Source: DATKWD01 sp963704815 (GTDB lineage: Bacteria > Actinomycetota > Acidimicrobiia > Acidimicrobiales > Salinilacustritrichaceae). From it: a stretch of DNA of 64,000 nucleotides. Positions 8,366 through 16,772 of this stretch are shown here, one piece after another. Below the pieces are notes generated by a model that saw only the letters and a program-made list of their open reading frames with translations, ran no database searches and was not told the origin of the DNA. The position numbers were made by a program, and so were the translations under genes. Position 1 is the first letter of the stretch. Each line of letters starts with the position of its first letter. Location of the stretch: the NCBI GenBank assembly GCA_963704815.1, contig CAVPHU010000010.1, positions 1 through 64,000 of the forward strand. The letters run 5' to 3'.

Positions 8366-10057
8366 ATGCACGATCTCGTCATCCGCAACGGCACCGTCGT
8401 CGACGGGACCGGTGCGCCGGAACGCCACGTCGACGTCGCCGTCGACGACGGCGTCATCACCGAGGTCGGCGACGACCTCGGAGCCGGTACCCGTGACATC
8501 GATGCCGACGGGCGCGTGGTCGCTCCCGGATGGGTCGACGTCCACACCCACTACGACGGCCAGGTCACCTGGGATCCCGAGATGGCCCCGTCGTCGTGGC
8601 ACGGCGTCACCTCGGTCGTGATGGGGAACTGTGGTGTGGGGTTCGCACCGGTTCGTCCCGGCGGCCAGGACTTCCTCGTCGAGTTGATGGAGGCCGTCGA
8701 GGACATCCCCGGCACGGCGCTGCACGAGGGCATCGACTGGAAGTGGGAGAGCTTCGGCGAATACCTCGACGCACTCGAGACCATGCCGCGCACGCTCGAC
8801 GTGGCGGCCCAGATGCCACACGTCGCCCTGCGTGCCTATGTCATGGGCGACCGGGCCCACGACGAGCCCGACGCCGATGAGCTGGCCGAGATGTCCAAGC
8901 TCACCCAGCAGGCCATCGCCGACGGTGCCATCGGGTTCAGCACGTCCCGCACCATCCTCCACAAGTCCAAGCACGGGCTCGTTCCGGGGACCCACTCGGC
9001 CCCCGACGAGCTCATCGCCATCGCATCCGGCATGGCCGAGGCCGGCAAGGGCATCTTCCAGTACGTCAGCGACGACCTCGGGGGCACCGACGAGGAGCGC
9101 GAGTGGGTGCGCGACATCGCCTCGTTCAGCGGCCTGACCGTCACCTACTCGTTGGCGCAGACCCCCTTCGCCCCCGACGCGTTCCGGCGCGCGCTCGACG
9201 ATGCGTCCGAGCTGCGTCGGGCCGGCATCAATGTCATCCCTCAGGTCCCCGCCAGGCCGACCGGCATGCTGTTCGGCCTGCAGAGCTCGTTCAACCCGTT
9301 CATGGGCTACCCCAGCTATCGCGAGCTCTGGAAGGTCACCCTCGCCGAGCGGGTGGCGAAGCTCACCAACCCCGAGTTCCGCGCCCAGCTGTTGTCCGAG
9401 GAGTTCCAGAGCCACGACCGCACCGCACAGTTCCTCGCCCACAACTGGGCCCACATGTTCCGGCTCGGCGATCCGCCCGACTACGAGCCGGCCCCCGAGA
9501 CCTCGGTTGCGGCCACGGCCGAGCGCGAGGGTCGCCGTCCCGAAGAGGTCGTGCTCGACTGGCTGCTCGAGGACGACGGCAAGGCGTTGCTGTTCGCACC
9601 GCTCGGCTCCTACGTCGACAACGATCACGAGGCCATCCGCGAGATGATCAGCCATCCGGCTTCGGCCATCGGGCTGTCCGACGGCGGGGCCCACTGCGGG
9701 CTGATCTGCGACGCCTCGTTCCCGTCCTACCTGCTCACCCACTGGGTGCGCGACCGCACCCGAGGCGAGCGACTCCCCATCGAATTGGTCGTGCACAAGC
9801 AGACCCAGGCGACGGCGCAGGCATACGGGCTCACTGATCGCGGGGTGATCGCCGAAGGCATGAAGGCCGACCTCAACGTGATCGACCTCGACGCCATGCA
9901 CCTGCACGCACCCGACATGGTGTTCGATCTTCCGGCCGGAGGCCGGCGCCTCGTCCAGCGGGTCGACGGCTATGCCGCCACCGTGCAGACCGGCGAGGTC
10001 ACCTTCGAGAACGGCGAGCCCACCGGAGCCCGGCCCGGCACGGTCGTCCGTCCCTAG
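8366..10057 (+). CDS. Amidohydrolase, D-aminoacylase / N-acyl-D-amino-acid deacylase type
   Basis: A 563-residue metal-dependent amidohydrolase. The N-terminal beta-sandwich strand MHDLVIRNGTVVDGTGAP is followed by the metal-binding motif WVDVHTHYDGQ. Further family segments are SVVMGNCGVGFAPVRPG and IGLSDGGAHCGLICDASFP, with conserved His and Asp for the active site. The C-terminus rejoins the beta-sandwich (EGMKADLNVIDLDAM). Length and order match D-aminoacylases and related N-acyl-D-amino-acid deacylases; the true substrate may differ. The start follows a Shine-Dalgarno-like CAGGGGGA by about 6 nt. Confidence 0.85.
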   Translation: MHDLVIRNGTVVDGTGAPERHVDVAVDDGVITEVGDDLGAGTRDIDADGRVVAPGWVDVHTHYDGQVTWDPEMAPSSWHGVTSVVMGNCGVGFAPVRPGGQDFLVELMEAVEDIPGTALHEGIDWKWESFGEYLDALETMPRTLDVAAQMPHVALRAYVMGDRAHDEPDADELAEMSKLTQQAIADGAIGFSTSRTILHKSKHGLVPGTHSAPDELIAIASGMAEAGKGIFQYVSDDLGGTDEEREWVRDIASFSGLTVTYSLAQTPFAPDAFRRALDDASELRRAGINVIPQVPARPTGMLFGLQSSFNPFMGYPSYRELWKVTLAERVAKLTNPEFRAQLLSEEFQSHDRTAQFLAHNWAHMFRLGDPPDYEPAPETSVAATAEREGRRPEEVVLDWLLEDDGKALLFAPLGSYVDNDHEAIREMISHPASAIGLSDGGAHCGLICDASFPSYLLTHWVRDRTRGERLPIELVVHKQTQATAQAYGLTDRGVIAEGMKADLNVIDLDAMHLHAPDMVFDLPAGGRRLVQRVDGYAATVQTGEVTFENGEPTGARPGTVVRP

Positions 10058-10066
10058 ACACCGGGA

Positions 10067-10777
10067 TCAGCGGCCGAACATCGCGACCCACTGTTCCTGG
10101 GTCTTGGGCTTGAACACGTAGTTCCACTTGCGGGTCTCGCCCATCGTGGCGCTCGGCTCGGCCGAATAGAGGTGACCGGGGAACAGGATCGCGTCGTCTG
10201 GGACCTTGGCCAGCTTGGTGTTGATGCTCTCGTACAACTGCGCGGCATCGCCGCCGGGCAGGTCGGTCCGGCCGCACCCTTCGAGGAACAGCGTGTCGCC
10301 CGCGATCAGCTTGTTGTCGACCAGAAAGCACTGACTGCCCGGGGTGTGGCCGGGTGTGTGGATCAACTCGATGTCGATGGCACCGACCGAGAGCACATCG
10401 GAGGAGCGGTGGCTCACGAGCTCGTCGGTGGCCCCGGTCATGAACGTCACCCCGTCGGCCTCGTCGGCCTGCACGTGCACCGGCACCTGCTTCTTCATCA
10501 GCAGCTCGCGGACCCCGGAGATCGTGTGGCCCATCATCGAGCCGCCCACGTGGTCGGGGTGGTAGTGGGTGGCGAGGGCACCGACGAGGTTCATGTCGTC
10601 GCCATCGATGATGTCGATGAGCCCGGTGACGTCGTAGGCCGGGTCGACCACCACGGCTTCCCGGGTCTCGGTGTCGCCGACGAGATAGACGAAGTTGACC
10701 ATCTGGCGGGCAACCGGGTCGGCGGTCGCGAAGTCGCGGCCGGCGAGGAGTTGCTTGAAGTAGAGGCGTTCGCTCAT
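10067..10777 (-). CDS. MBL-fold metallo-hydrolase (glyoxalase II / persulfide dioxygenase-like)
   Basis: A 236-residue metallo-beta-lactamase-fold protein. The metal-binding signature ALATHYHPDHVGG is present, followed by HTPGHTPGSQCF, IAGDTLFLEGCGRTDLPGG and LFPGHLYS, the order seen in glyoxalase II and persulfide-dioxygenase-like hydrolases. The GRTDL segment is common in persulfide dioxygenases (ETHE1-like). It is convergent with the preceding amidohydrolase gene, 9 bp away. A TAGGCT box lies 9 nt before the ATG on the minus strand, consistent with a near-leaderless transcript. Substrate (glutathione- or mycothiol-type thioester, or persulfide) is not determined. Confidence 0.8.
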   Translation of the reverse strand: MSERLYFKQLLAGRDFATADPVARQMVNFVYLVGDTETREAVVVDPAYDVTGLIDIIDGDDMNLVGALATHYHPDHVGGSMMGHTISGVRELLMKKQVPVHVQADEADGVTFMTGATDELVSHRSSDVLSVGAIDIELIHTPGHTPGSQCFLVDNKLIAGDTLFLEGCGRTDLPGGDAAQLYESINTKLAKVPDDAILFPGHLYSAEPSATMGETRKWNYVFKPKTQEQWVAMFGR

Positions 10778-10852
10778 GAGATGACCAGCCTAGGTTTCCC
10801 GATGCGCCCCGGCTTGCAGCCGATGTGCCGAGCCGCAACTCTGAGGACTGGC

Positions 10853-11440
10853 ATGGACGAGGCAACGTTCGACAGGAAGACCATCGTGGTGGCAGGCCTG
10901 GCGATCCTCGGTTTCGTGGTGGTCGGCGCACTGGTGGCCGTCTTCGGGGCGCCCGAGGAGTCGACCTCGGTGCTCACCAGCCGCGAGACCCCGACATCGT
11001 CGGTGGGCGCCGACGAACCCGACTTCGGCGAGTCGGCCACGACGGGTTCGACCATCGCCGACGAGATCGAGATCGTCTTCGAACCGGTCTTCGGGCTCGG
11101 GTTCGAACTGCGACGCGTGTGGACCTATGACGTCACCACGAACACGCTGGAGAACGTGGTCGAGATCCGGCCTGATCGGCCCGACCTGCTGGTTGCTTAC
11201 ACCGAGGTGCTGCCACCGTCCATGGTCGATCTCGGTGACTACGAGTTCGAGCCTCTGACCGACGATGTCGTCACCCTCGACAACGGCACGAAGGAGTACG
11301 GCTTCGCGCTCGAGGCGACCGATGACGACCCAGGCGAGCTGCGGTGGATCGTCGTCACCGATCGGACACTGAACGCGGTCGAGCTCGACCAACTCGCTGC
11401 TGCCCGCAACGCAGCGGAGGCGGCGTCAGTCGGGGGGTGA
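10853..11440 (+). CDS. Hypothetical single-pass membrane protein
   Basis: A 195-residue protein with one N-terminal transmembrane helix (TIVVAGLAILGFVVVGALVA, about residues 9-28), a Ser/Thr-rich linker (about 35-65) and an extracytoplasmic domain rich in Asp/Glu and short hydrophobic strands. No Cys pair, lipobox or enzymatic motif is visible. It overlaps the 3' end of the convergent paaX-like gene by 15 bp. I do not recognise the family; an anchored exported domain is all that can be said. Confidence 0.55.
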   Translation: MDEATFDRKTIVVAGLAILGFVVVGALVAVFGAPEESTSVLTSRETPTSSVGADEPDFGESATTGSTIADEIEIVFEPVFGLGFELRRVWTYDVTTNTLENVVEIRPDRPDLLVAYTEVLPPSMVDLGDYEFEPLTDDVVTLDNGTKEYGFALEATDDDPGELRWIVVTDRTLNAVELDQLAAARNAAEAASVGG

Positions 11441-12208
11441 GCGTCGAGCCGAATCGAACCACAGCCGGTGGGTCCGGGTGAACGTCATCTCGTGGTGATC
11501 GAACGACTTCCGGAGCGCATCGCCCGGCCAGGTCTCGCTGAGCAGCTCATCCGGCAGCAGCGGGTCGGCACCGAAGTGGCGGATGGTGTCGGCCGACAGC
11601 ACGAACCCGCGCTGCAACGCGTCCGGTGCACCCGAGGCGAGGGCCGGTTCGAGCTCGGCCATCTCGCGCGCGAGGTGTTCGGCTTCGGCGGCCCACGCCT
11701 CGGTTGCGAAGCGATCGACCGGTGGATCGTCGGGTCGGGCCCCAAAAACCGCCGTGCTCTGTGCGGTCACCACCGACCGGCTGTCGGGAAGCCGCTCGGG
11801 GTCGAGGTTGTCGGGCCGGCACCACAGCCCTTCGCGCCACTCGATCAGCCGGAGTCGGCGAGCCGCTTCGCGGAATGCCGCCCGTTCCGTCGGCGTTCGA
11901 CGGTCGCGGTCGATGATGAAGAGCACCCAGGTGCCGTCCCAGCCGAGGCGCTCGGCGCGTCGGCTCTCGGACTGCCGCGCCTGCCGGGCGCGGAGGTCGC
12001 CCTGCAGTTCATAGTCGCCGCCCTGGGCGGCGAGTTCGCCGGCCGCGACCATTCGTGAGAGTGCGGTGCGCGTCGTGCCCTCGCTGACCCCGAACAGTTC
12101 GTTCGAGCGAACCAGGAACTGGGCCGTCGTCCGCGGCGGATCGAGACCGAGGAGCAGGGACGCGATCAGCGAACGTGCGGTGAGCTGTGGTCGGTTGGCA
12201 TTACGCAT
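11426..12208 (-). CDS. PaaX family transcriptional regulator
   Basis: A 260-residue regulator with a winged helix-turn-helix N-terminus (TARSLIASLLLGLDPPRTTA, then SEGTTRTALSRMVAAGEL) and the PaaX-type central and C-terminal regions (WDGTWVLFIIDRDRRTPTER, LRLIEWREGLWCRPDNL). PaaX proteins repress phenylacetate and related acyl-CoA genes and respond to acyl-CoA ligands. It is divergent from a fatty-acid desaturase gene with only 36 bp between starts, so it probably represses that gene and itself. The ATG at 12208 is chosen; an in-frame GTG at 12217 is an alternative. Confidence 0.75.
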   Translation of the reverse strand: MRNANRPQLTARSLIASLLLGLDPPRTTAQFLVRSNELFGVSEGTTRTALSRMVAAGELAAQGGDYELQGDLRARQARQSESRRAERLGWDGTWVLFIIDRDRRTPTERAAFREAARRLRLIEWREGLWCRPDNLDPERLPDSRSVVTAQSTAVFGARPDDPPVDRFATEAWAAEAEHLAREMAELEPALASGAPDALQRGFVLSADTIRHFGADPLLPDELLSETWPGDALRKSFDHHEMTFTRTHRLWFDSARRSPPD

Positions 12209-12231
12209 GGCAGACACGTGTATCGAGAGTG

Positions 12232-12237
12232 TAAGGT
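12232..12237 (+). promoter_or_regulatory. -10 box (TAAGGT) of the desaturase gene
   Basis: TAAGGT lies 7 nt before the GTG at 12245 inside the 36-bp gap shared with the divergent PaaX-like gene, implying a leaderless transcript and leaving little room for anything but an overlapping operator. Confidence 0.45.
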
Positions 12238-12244
12238 ACGCCGC

Positions 12245-13207
12245 GTGACTGCTGTGACCGAACGGCTGACCACCGTGCTCCCTCCGCCCAGTGCGCTGCC
12301 GGACGTGCTACCGACCGATCGACTGTCTGCGTCAGGCATGGCATTGCGCCCTCTCCGCGACGAGCTTCGCCGGATCGACAACGTCCGCAACGTCGGAAGC
12401 CTTGTCCTCACCTGGCTGCAGCCCATCGTCGTCGTGGGCGCCGCCATCGCATGGTCGAACCCGGTGGGCTACGTCCTCGCCTTCTTCCTGATGGGTCCCG
12501 CCTACGTGCGGTTCGCCATCCTCGGCCACGAAGCGGCCCACCGCCTCCTGTTCACCGACAAGCGGCTCAACGACTTCATCGGCCGTTGGTTCGTGGCGTA
12601 TCCGGGCTTCGTCCCGTTCGAGGGCTATCGGCGGAGTCACTTCGCGCACCACAAGGACGAATTCGGCCCCGACGAGCCCGACCTCAATCTCTACAACGGC
12701 TACCCGATCCCCGCCGACTCGTTCTGGCGGAAGATGCGGCGCGATGCATTCGGCAAGAGCGGCTGGAAGAACCTGAAGGGTCTGTTCATGGCCCTGACCA
12801 GCAAGACCGCTCGGCCCTTCGCCGGACGGATCGTCCTCGCTCAGCTGGCCATCCTGGCGATGTTCACCGCCGCCGGCCGCCCCGAGCTGTTCGTGTTCCT
12901 GTGGCTGCTGCCGTGGATGACGGTCTGGCGGGTCATGAACCGTCTGCGAGCCATCGCCGAACACGGCGGCATGATGCGCTCCAAGGACCGACGCCTCACG
13001 ACGCACCACGTCGAGCAGTCGCTGTTGGCCCGGGCCACCCTGGTGCCGTTCAACACCGGCTGGCATCTCGCGCATCACGTCGACATGGGCGTGCCGTGGC
13101 GCAACCTCCCCAAGCTGCACGCCGAACTCGTGGCCGCGGGATGGGTGACGCCCGAGTACACCTATCCGAGCTACCGGGCACTGTGGAAGGCGCTCCGTTC
13201 GGGCTGA
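12245..13207 (+). CDS. Fatty acid desaturase
   Basis: A 320-residue membrane di-iron desaturase. The three histidine clusters are in order: ILGHEAAHRLLF, YRRSHFAHHKDEFGPDEPD and, near the C-terminus, NTGWHLAHHVDMGVP. Hydrophobic segments before the first box (about residues 50-95) and between the second and third (about 190-225) anchor it in the membrane. It introduces a double bond into an acyl chain or a related lipid such as a carotenoid or sterol; the regiospecificity is unknown. The GTG at 12245 follows a TAAGGT box. The divergent PaaX-type regulator is the likely controller. Confidence 0.85.
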   Translation: MTAVTERLTTVLPPPSALPDVLPTDRLSASGMALRPLRDELRRIDNVRNVGSLVLTWLQPIVVVGAAIAWSNPVGYVLAFFLMGPAYVRFAILGHEAAHRLLFTDKRLNDFIGRWFVAYPGFVPFEGYRRSHFAHHKDEFGPDEPDLNLYNGYPIPADSFWRKMRRDAFGKSGWKNLKGLFMALTSKTARPFAGRIVLAQLAILAMFTAAGRPELFVFLWLLPWMTVWRVMNRLRAIAEHGGMMRSKDRRLTTHHVEQSLLARATLVPFNTGWHLAHHVDMGVPWRNLPKLHAELVAAGWVTPEYTYPSYRALWKALRSG

Positions 13208-13212
13208 AGCCT

Positions 13213-14205
13213 TCAGGGTTCGACGACGACCGTGTCTCCGACTCGGACGGTGCCACCTTCGAGCACCCATGCATACGCCCGGCTCCAGCCGGGGTGGCGG
13301 TCGTGGCTCATGCGGTTGAAATCGCCTTCGGCGAACCACGGCGCGTTCTTGGCGCACGGCGTCGCCCACGCCGAGATCTCGATCGACACGTCGCCGACGA
13401 GAAGACGGACACCGGGTCGGATCGTCGACCAGTCGATGCCGCTGAGGGTGAGGTTCTCACCGGCGAGTCCCGTCGCGATCGGGTGACCTTCGGCCTGCAG
13501 ATCACCGATGATCTCTTCACTCCACAGGCACAGCGCCTGCAACGGTCGTCCGTGATTCCGGCGATCGTGCTGCCGGTCGCCGACGAGCCCATGGCGCCCG
13601 ACCTCGGCGGTGGTCACCGGTGTCTTCGGCACGCCTCCGTCGGACGTGTTGATCTGGGCGACCGTGCCCCGATGGCTGGGTGCCCCGACGCCGAAGCCGT
13701 GAAGGATTCGGCCCACGTCCTTGAGGTGATGGGTGGCGTCGTGCACGGCATGGCCGAGGATCCAGGTGACGTCGCGCTCGTGGCCGTCCAACGAAACGGC
13801 TCGATCCCAGTCGGCCGCGTCGAGCCGGGCAACGCCATCGTGGAACCGGGCGGCTGCGGACTCGACCTCGTCGATGGCGACCTCGATGGACGGCGGGACC
13901 TCGGGTGCAGCCATGCCGTCGGGAGGGGTCGGCTCACCGTCGAGGTCGGGGTGGTCGAACTCGATGGCGAAGCCGGCCATGATGGCGAGGACGCCGGTGA
14001 TGTCGCGGGTGTGGGCCGCGTATTCGAGCGCCGACCAGACCTCGGGCGCCGGACGCCGGCCGAGTACCTCGCCGTCGACGCCTTCGACCATCGTTCGCCA
14101 CATGGGGCTGACCGCACGCAGGGTGCCGAGGAGGTCTTGACGGGTGTAGTCCGAGCTGACGAAGGCGCACTCGTCGCACGCCTCGATCTCTGAGGGCCCG
14201 GCCAC
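13213..14205 (-). CDS. DinB-like domain fused to MOSC domain
   Basis: A 330-residue two-domain protein. The N-terminal half (about 1-170) is a DinB/YfiT-like four-helix domain: YTRQDLLGTLRAVSPMWRTM, ALEYAAHTRDITGVLAIMAG, and WILGHAVHDATHHLKDVGRI carrying the three His expected for a metal site. The C-terminal half (about 185-330) is a MOSC (molybdenum cofactor sulfurase C-terminal) domain: HGLVGDRQHDRRNHGRPLQ, GLAGENLTLSG, and SAWATPCAKNAPWF with the conserved Cys. The GTG at 14205 was chosen because upstream sequence belongs to the repeat element. Function is unknown; MOSC domains bind or transfer Mo-linked sulfur, DinB domains bind metal and thiols. Confidence 0.75.
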   Translation of the reverse strand: MAGPSEIEACDECAFVSSDYTRQDLLGTLRAVSPMWRTMVEGVDGEVLGRRPAPEVWSALEYAAHTRDITGVLAIMAGFAIEFDHPDLDGEPTPPDGMAAPEVPPSIEVAIDEVESAAARFHDGVARLDAADWDRAVSLDGHERDVTWILGHAVHDATHHLKDVGRILHGFGVGAPSHRGTVAQINTSDGGVPKTPVTTAEVGRHGLVGDRQHDRRNHGRPLQALCLWSEEIIGDLQAEGHPIATGLAGENLTLSGIDWSTIRPGVRLLVGDVSIEISAWATPCAKNAPWFAEGDFNRMSHDRHPGWSRAYAWVLEGGTVRVGDTVVVEP

Positions 14206-14217
14206 GGCACCAGTCTG

Positions 14218-14276
14218 TCGCCAACTTCCCGGCGGAGCGTGCGGTTCGCGGCTATTCGGCCGGGAAGTTGGCAGAC
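14218..14276. repeat. Dispersed imperfect palindrome, copy 1
   Basis: Arms CCAACTTCCCGGC (14221-14233) and its exact complement GCCGGGAAGTTGG (14259-14271) enclose a 25-nt loop containing GCGGTTCGCGGC. A second copy with 42 of 50 matching positions lies at 36061-36110. Here the element fills the gap between the divergent DinB-MOSC and HD genes, and its flanks supply AGTCTG/CAGACT boxes 6-7 nt from each GTG start. Confidence 0.7.
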
Positions 14277-14283
14277 TCGGGCC

Positions 14284-14931
14284 GTGATCGACGCGCTCCG
14301 AGACCGGTGGGATCTGCTGGCGCTCGACGTCGGCGTGGTCGGTCCCGGGTCCGAATCGGCCATCGGTGACCTGCTCGCCCGGCACGCCGAACCGCACCGT
14401 CGCTACCACTCGATCGAGCACCTGGTCGAGGTGCACGCGGCGCTCGACGAACTGGCCGCGGCCGGAGCGGAGACGGCCGACGACGTCGCGGTCCGATTCG
14501 CCGTCTGGTTCCACGACGCCATCTACGACCCGACCGGCGACGACAACGAAGCCCGCAGCGCCGACCTGGCCGACCGTGTGCTCGAACGACTGGGAGTCGA
14601 GCCCGACGTTCGTCGCGACGTCGTGGACCTGATCCGGATGACGACCGGCCACGACCCGCCCGACGGCAACGATGCCGCAGCGGTCCTGAGCGATGCCGAC
14701 CTGTCGATCCTGGCGGCAGCACCTGAGCGATACGTCCGCTACCGCCGCCAGGTCCGGGCCGAGTATGCCCACCTCGACGACGCCGCGTGGGTGGAGGGTC
14801 GGACGCGCGTCCTCGACCAGTTCCTCGGCCGTGAACACCTCTTCTGGACCGTGCAGGGGCGCCTGAAGTGGGAAGCTACCGCTCGATCCAACCTCCGAGC
14901 CGAACGGGAGATCCTCAGCCGTGGCCCATGA
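14284..14931 (+). CDS. HD-domain metal-dependent phosphohydrolase-like protein
   Basis: A 215-residue protein of the predicted metal-dependent HD hydrolase type. The signature is EPHRRYHSIEHLVEVHAALD, then VRFAVWFHDAIYDPTGDDNE with the HD pair, and LSDADLSILAAAPERYVRY carrying a further Asp. Family proteins act on nucleotides or small phosphate esters, but the substrate here is unknown. The GTG start at 14284 follows the palindromic element; CAGACT lies 7 nt upstream. The downstream VOC gene overlaps its 3' end by 11 bp, so they are probably cotranscribed. Confidence 0.8.
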   Translation: MIDALRDRWDLLALDVGVVGPGSESAIGDLLARHAEPHRRYHSIEHLVEVHAALDELAAAGAETADDVAVRFAVWFHDAIYDPTGDDNEARSADLADRVLERLGVEPDVRRDVVDLIRMTTGHDPPDGNDAAAVLSDADLSILAAAPERYVRYRRQVRAEYAHLDDAAWVEGRTRVLDQFLGREHLFWTVQGRLKWEATARSNLRAEREILSRGP

Positions 14932-15283
14932 CATCGTCGCGCTCGATCACGTGCAGCTGGCCATGCCCGGAGGCGCCGAAGTCGATGCCGAGGCGTACTA
15001 CGTCGACGTGCTCGGGTTCAGTCGTGTCCCGAAGCCCGAGCCGCTGGCGAGCCGTGGCGGCTGCTGGTTCGTCGCCGGGCCGGTTGCCCTCCACCTCGGT
15101 GTCGAGGACGAGTTCATCGCCGCCCGCAAGGCCCACCCGGCCTTCCGAGTGTCCGACCTGCACGCCCTGGCGGCCGCCCTCGAGGCCGCGGGCCACGAAG
15201 CCCGGTGGTCCGACGAACTCGCCGACGCCCGCTTCCACACCGACGACTGCTTCGGTAACCGCCTCGAATTCATCCAGGCCTGA
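14921..15283 (+). CDS. VOC family protein (glyoxalase/dioxygenase fold)
   Basis: A 120-residue protein with the paired beta-alpha-beta-beta-beta units of the vicinal oxygen chelate family: IVALDHVQLAMPGG at the start, YYVDVLGFSRVPKPEPLASR, then FHTDDCFGNRLEFIQA at the end with the metal-ligand Glu. The first module His (LDHVQL) is present. Typical functions are glyoxalase, resistance or dioxygenase activity; none can be assigned. The GTG at 14921 overlaps the HD-domain gene by 11 bp. Confidence 0.75.
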   Translation: MAHDIVALDHVQLAMPGGAEVDAEAYYVDVLGFSRVPKPEPLASRGGCWFVAGPVALHLGVEDEFIAARKAHPAFRVSDLHALAAALEAAGHEARWSDELADARFHTDDCFGNRLEFIQA

Positions 15284-15294
15284 ACCGCCCGAGG

Positions 15295-15573
15295 TCAGCT
15301 CGGCGGCTCGGACCTGACCGGTCGCCGCCGGCGAAGCCCGGCTTCGCGGAGGCGTCGCACCAGGACGCGGCTGTCCACCGACTCGGCACCCAACTCGATC
15401 GCCCGCGATCGATACTCGGTCGGGACGTCGTAGTGGTCGCCCTGGAACGCTCGGCGCGGGATGCCGAGCTGGGCGGCGAAGTCGTGCAGTTCGTCGTAGC
15501 TCTCGTCGCTCACCAGATGGGCCCACTTCCTGCCGTGCCAAGACCAGACGGCGGCGTCGACCAGGATCGTCAC
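15295..15573 (-). CDS. DUF4031 domain protein
   Basis: A 92-residue protein with the DUF4031 pattern: ILVDAAVWSWHGRKWAHLVS at the start, YDELHDFAAQLGIPRRAFQG, then HYDVPTEYRSRAIELGAESV. It has no transmembrane segment. The GTG start overlaps the larC stop (GTGA), which makes it the third gene of a larB-larC-DUF4031 unit. Whether it contributes to nickel-pincer cofactor metabolism is unknown; the coupling is the only hint. Confidence 0.7.
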   Translation of the reverse strand: MTILVDAAVWSWHGRKWAHLVSDESYDELHDFAAQLGIPRRAFQGDHYDVPTEYRSRAIELGAESVDSRVLVRRLREAGLRRRRPVRSEPPS

Positions 15574-16772
15574 GAGGCGTCGTCGTCGGGTTCGGGATCT
15601 GGCTCGGGGCGCAGACCTCGCCGCCCGGCTTCCTCGGCGAGCGACACCACTTCTCGGAGTGGGAGACCCTCGAGTTCGGCGATCCGGGCGGCGTCGTCGT
15701 GTTCGACCTTGATCCGCCCGGCGCTCACCTTCACCCGGACCGGCCGTCCGGCGACCTCGACGGTGTGGTGCTCGCGTGACTGCGGCCAACGCTGCATCTG
15801 CTGCCCCCGCACGCCCAGTGTTCCGGTCTCGGACACCATCACCGCGGCGACCTGGGCCGCGATCGCCACGTCGGCCAGAGCCGACACGGTGTGGGCCGGT
15901 CGGCCCTTCTTCATGATCATGGGCGTGATCCACGCATCGTGAGCGCCGGCTCCGAGGATGGCCACGATGGCGTGCGCCAGGGTCTCGCCGGTGGCGTCGT
16001 CGACGTTGCACTCGAGCAGGACGACGGGCTGACCGTCGGGGAGTTCGGCCGTTGCATCTCCGAGGACGACCTGGGTGAGGTTCGGCTGCTCCTCGATGTC
16101 ACGGCTCCCCGCCCCGAATCCGCTGGCCCTGACCTGCATGGCCGGCATCGGCCCGAACGTCGTGGCGTTGGCCGCGAGCAGCGCCGCGCCGGTCGGGGTG
16201 GTGAGCTCGATCGACAGGTCGAGTCCCTTGACCGGCACGTCCCGGAGGAGCTCGACCACGGCCGGCGCCGGGTTCGGCAGCAGGCCGTGCGCCGAGCGGA
16301 TCATGCCCCGCCCCACCGCGATGTCGGAGGCGGCCACGATGTCGACATCGAGGAGTTCGAGCGCCGCGCACGTGCCGACGACGTCGACGATGGCGTCGAG
16401 TCCGCCGACCTCGTGGAAGTGGACCTGTTCGGGGGGCCTGCGGTGGAGGCGGCCCTCGGCGACCGCGAGCGCGTCGAACGTCGCCAGTGCTCGTTCTCGT
16501 ACTCGGTCGGGAAGTCGAGCTTCGGTCACGAGGCCCTTGATGTGGGCCGCGGTACGGACGACCGAGGTCTCCTCGGTCACGACGGTGACGTGGGTCGCGG
16601 CGATGCCGCCGCGCATGACGGCCTGGGCGTCGAGCGCCCATCCGTTGACCGGCAGCGTGTGGAGCATGGCGCGGATCTCGTCGATGTCCGCACCCGCGTC
16701 GACGAGCGACCCGAGGGCCATGTCGCCTGCGATGCCCGAGAAGCAGTGGAACCACGCGATCCGTTCGGTCAT
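15570..16772 (-). CDS. larC: Nickel-pincer cofactor biosynthesis protein LarC
   Basis: A 400-residue single-chain LarC. The N-terminus (RIAWFHCFSGIAGDMALGSL) is diagnostic; EQVHFHEVGGLDAIVDVVGT and LTTPTGAALLA are family segments, and the C-terminal half (VVLLECNVDDATGETLAH) corresponds to LarC2. LarC inserts Ni into the pyridinium-3,5-bisthiocarboxylate mononucleotide to make the cofactor of lactate racemase and related enzymes. Its ATG overlaps the larB stop (ATGA). No larE (sulfur insertase) gene lies in this window, so the third step must be encoded elsewhere if the pathway is complete. Confidence 0.9.
   Translation of the reverse strand: MTERIAWFHCFSGIAGDMALGSLVDAGADIDEIRAMLHTLPVNGWALDAQAVMRGGIAATHVTVVTEETSVVRTAAHIKGLVTEARLPDRVRERALATFDALAVAEGRLHRRPPEQVHFHEVGGLDAIVDVVGTCAALELLDVDIVAASDIAVGRGMIRSAHGLLPNPAPAVVELLRDVPVKGLDLSIELTTPTGAALLAANATTFGPMPAMQVRASGFGAGSRDIEEQPNLTQVVLGDATAELPDGQPVVLLECNVDDATGETLAHAIVAILGAGAHDAWITPMIMKKGRPAHTVSALADVAIAAQVAAVMVSETGTLGVRGQQMQRWPQSREHHTVEVAGRPVRVKVSAGRIKVEHDDAARIAELEGLPLREVVSLAEEAGRRGLRPEPDPEPDDDAS

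Noticed and set aside
8333..9907. 524-residue minus-strand ORF opposite the amidohydrolase gene
   Set aside because: Shadow frame caused by high third-position GC; the plus-strand product has all family motifs.
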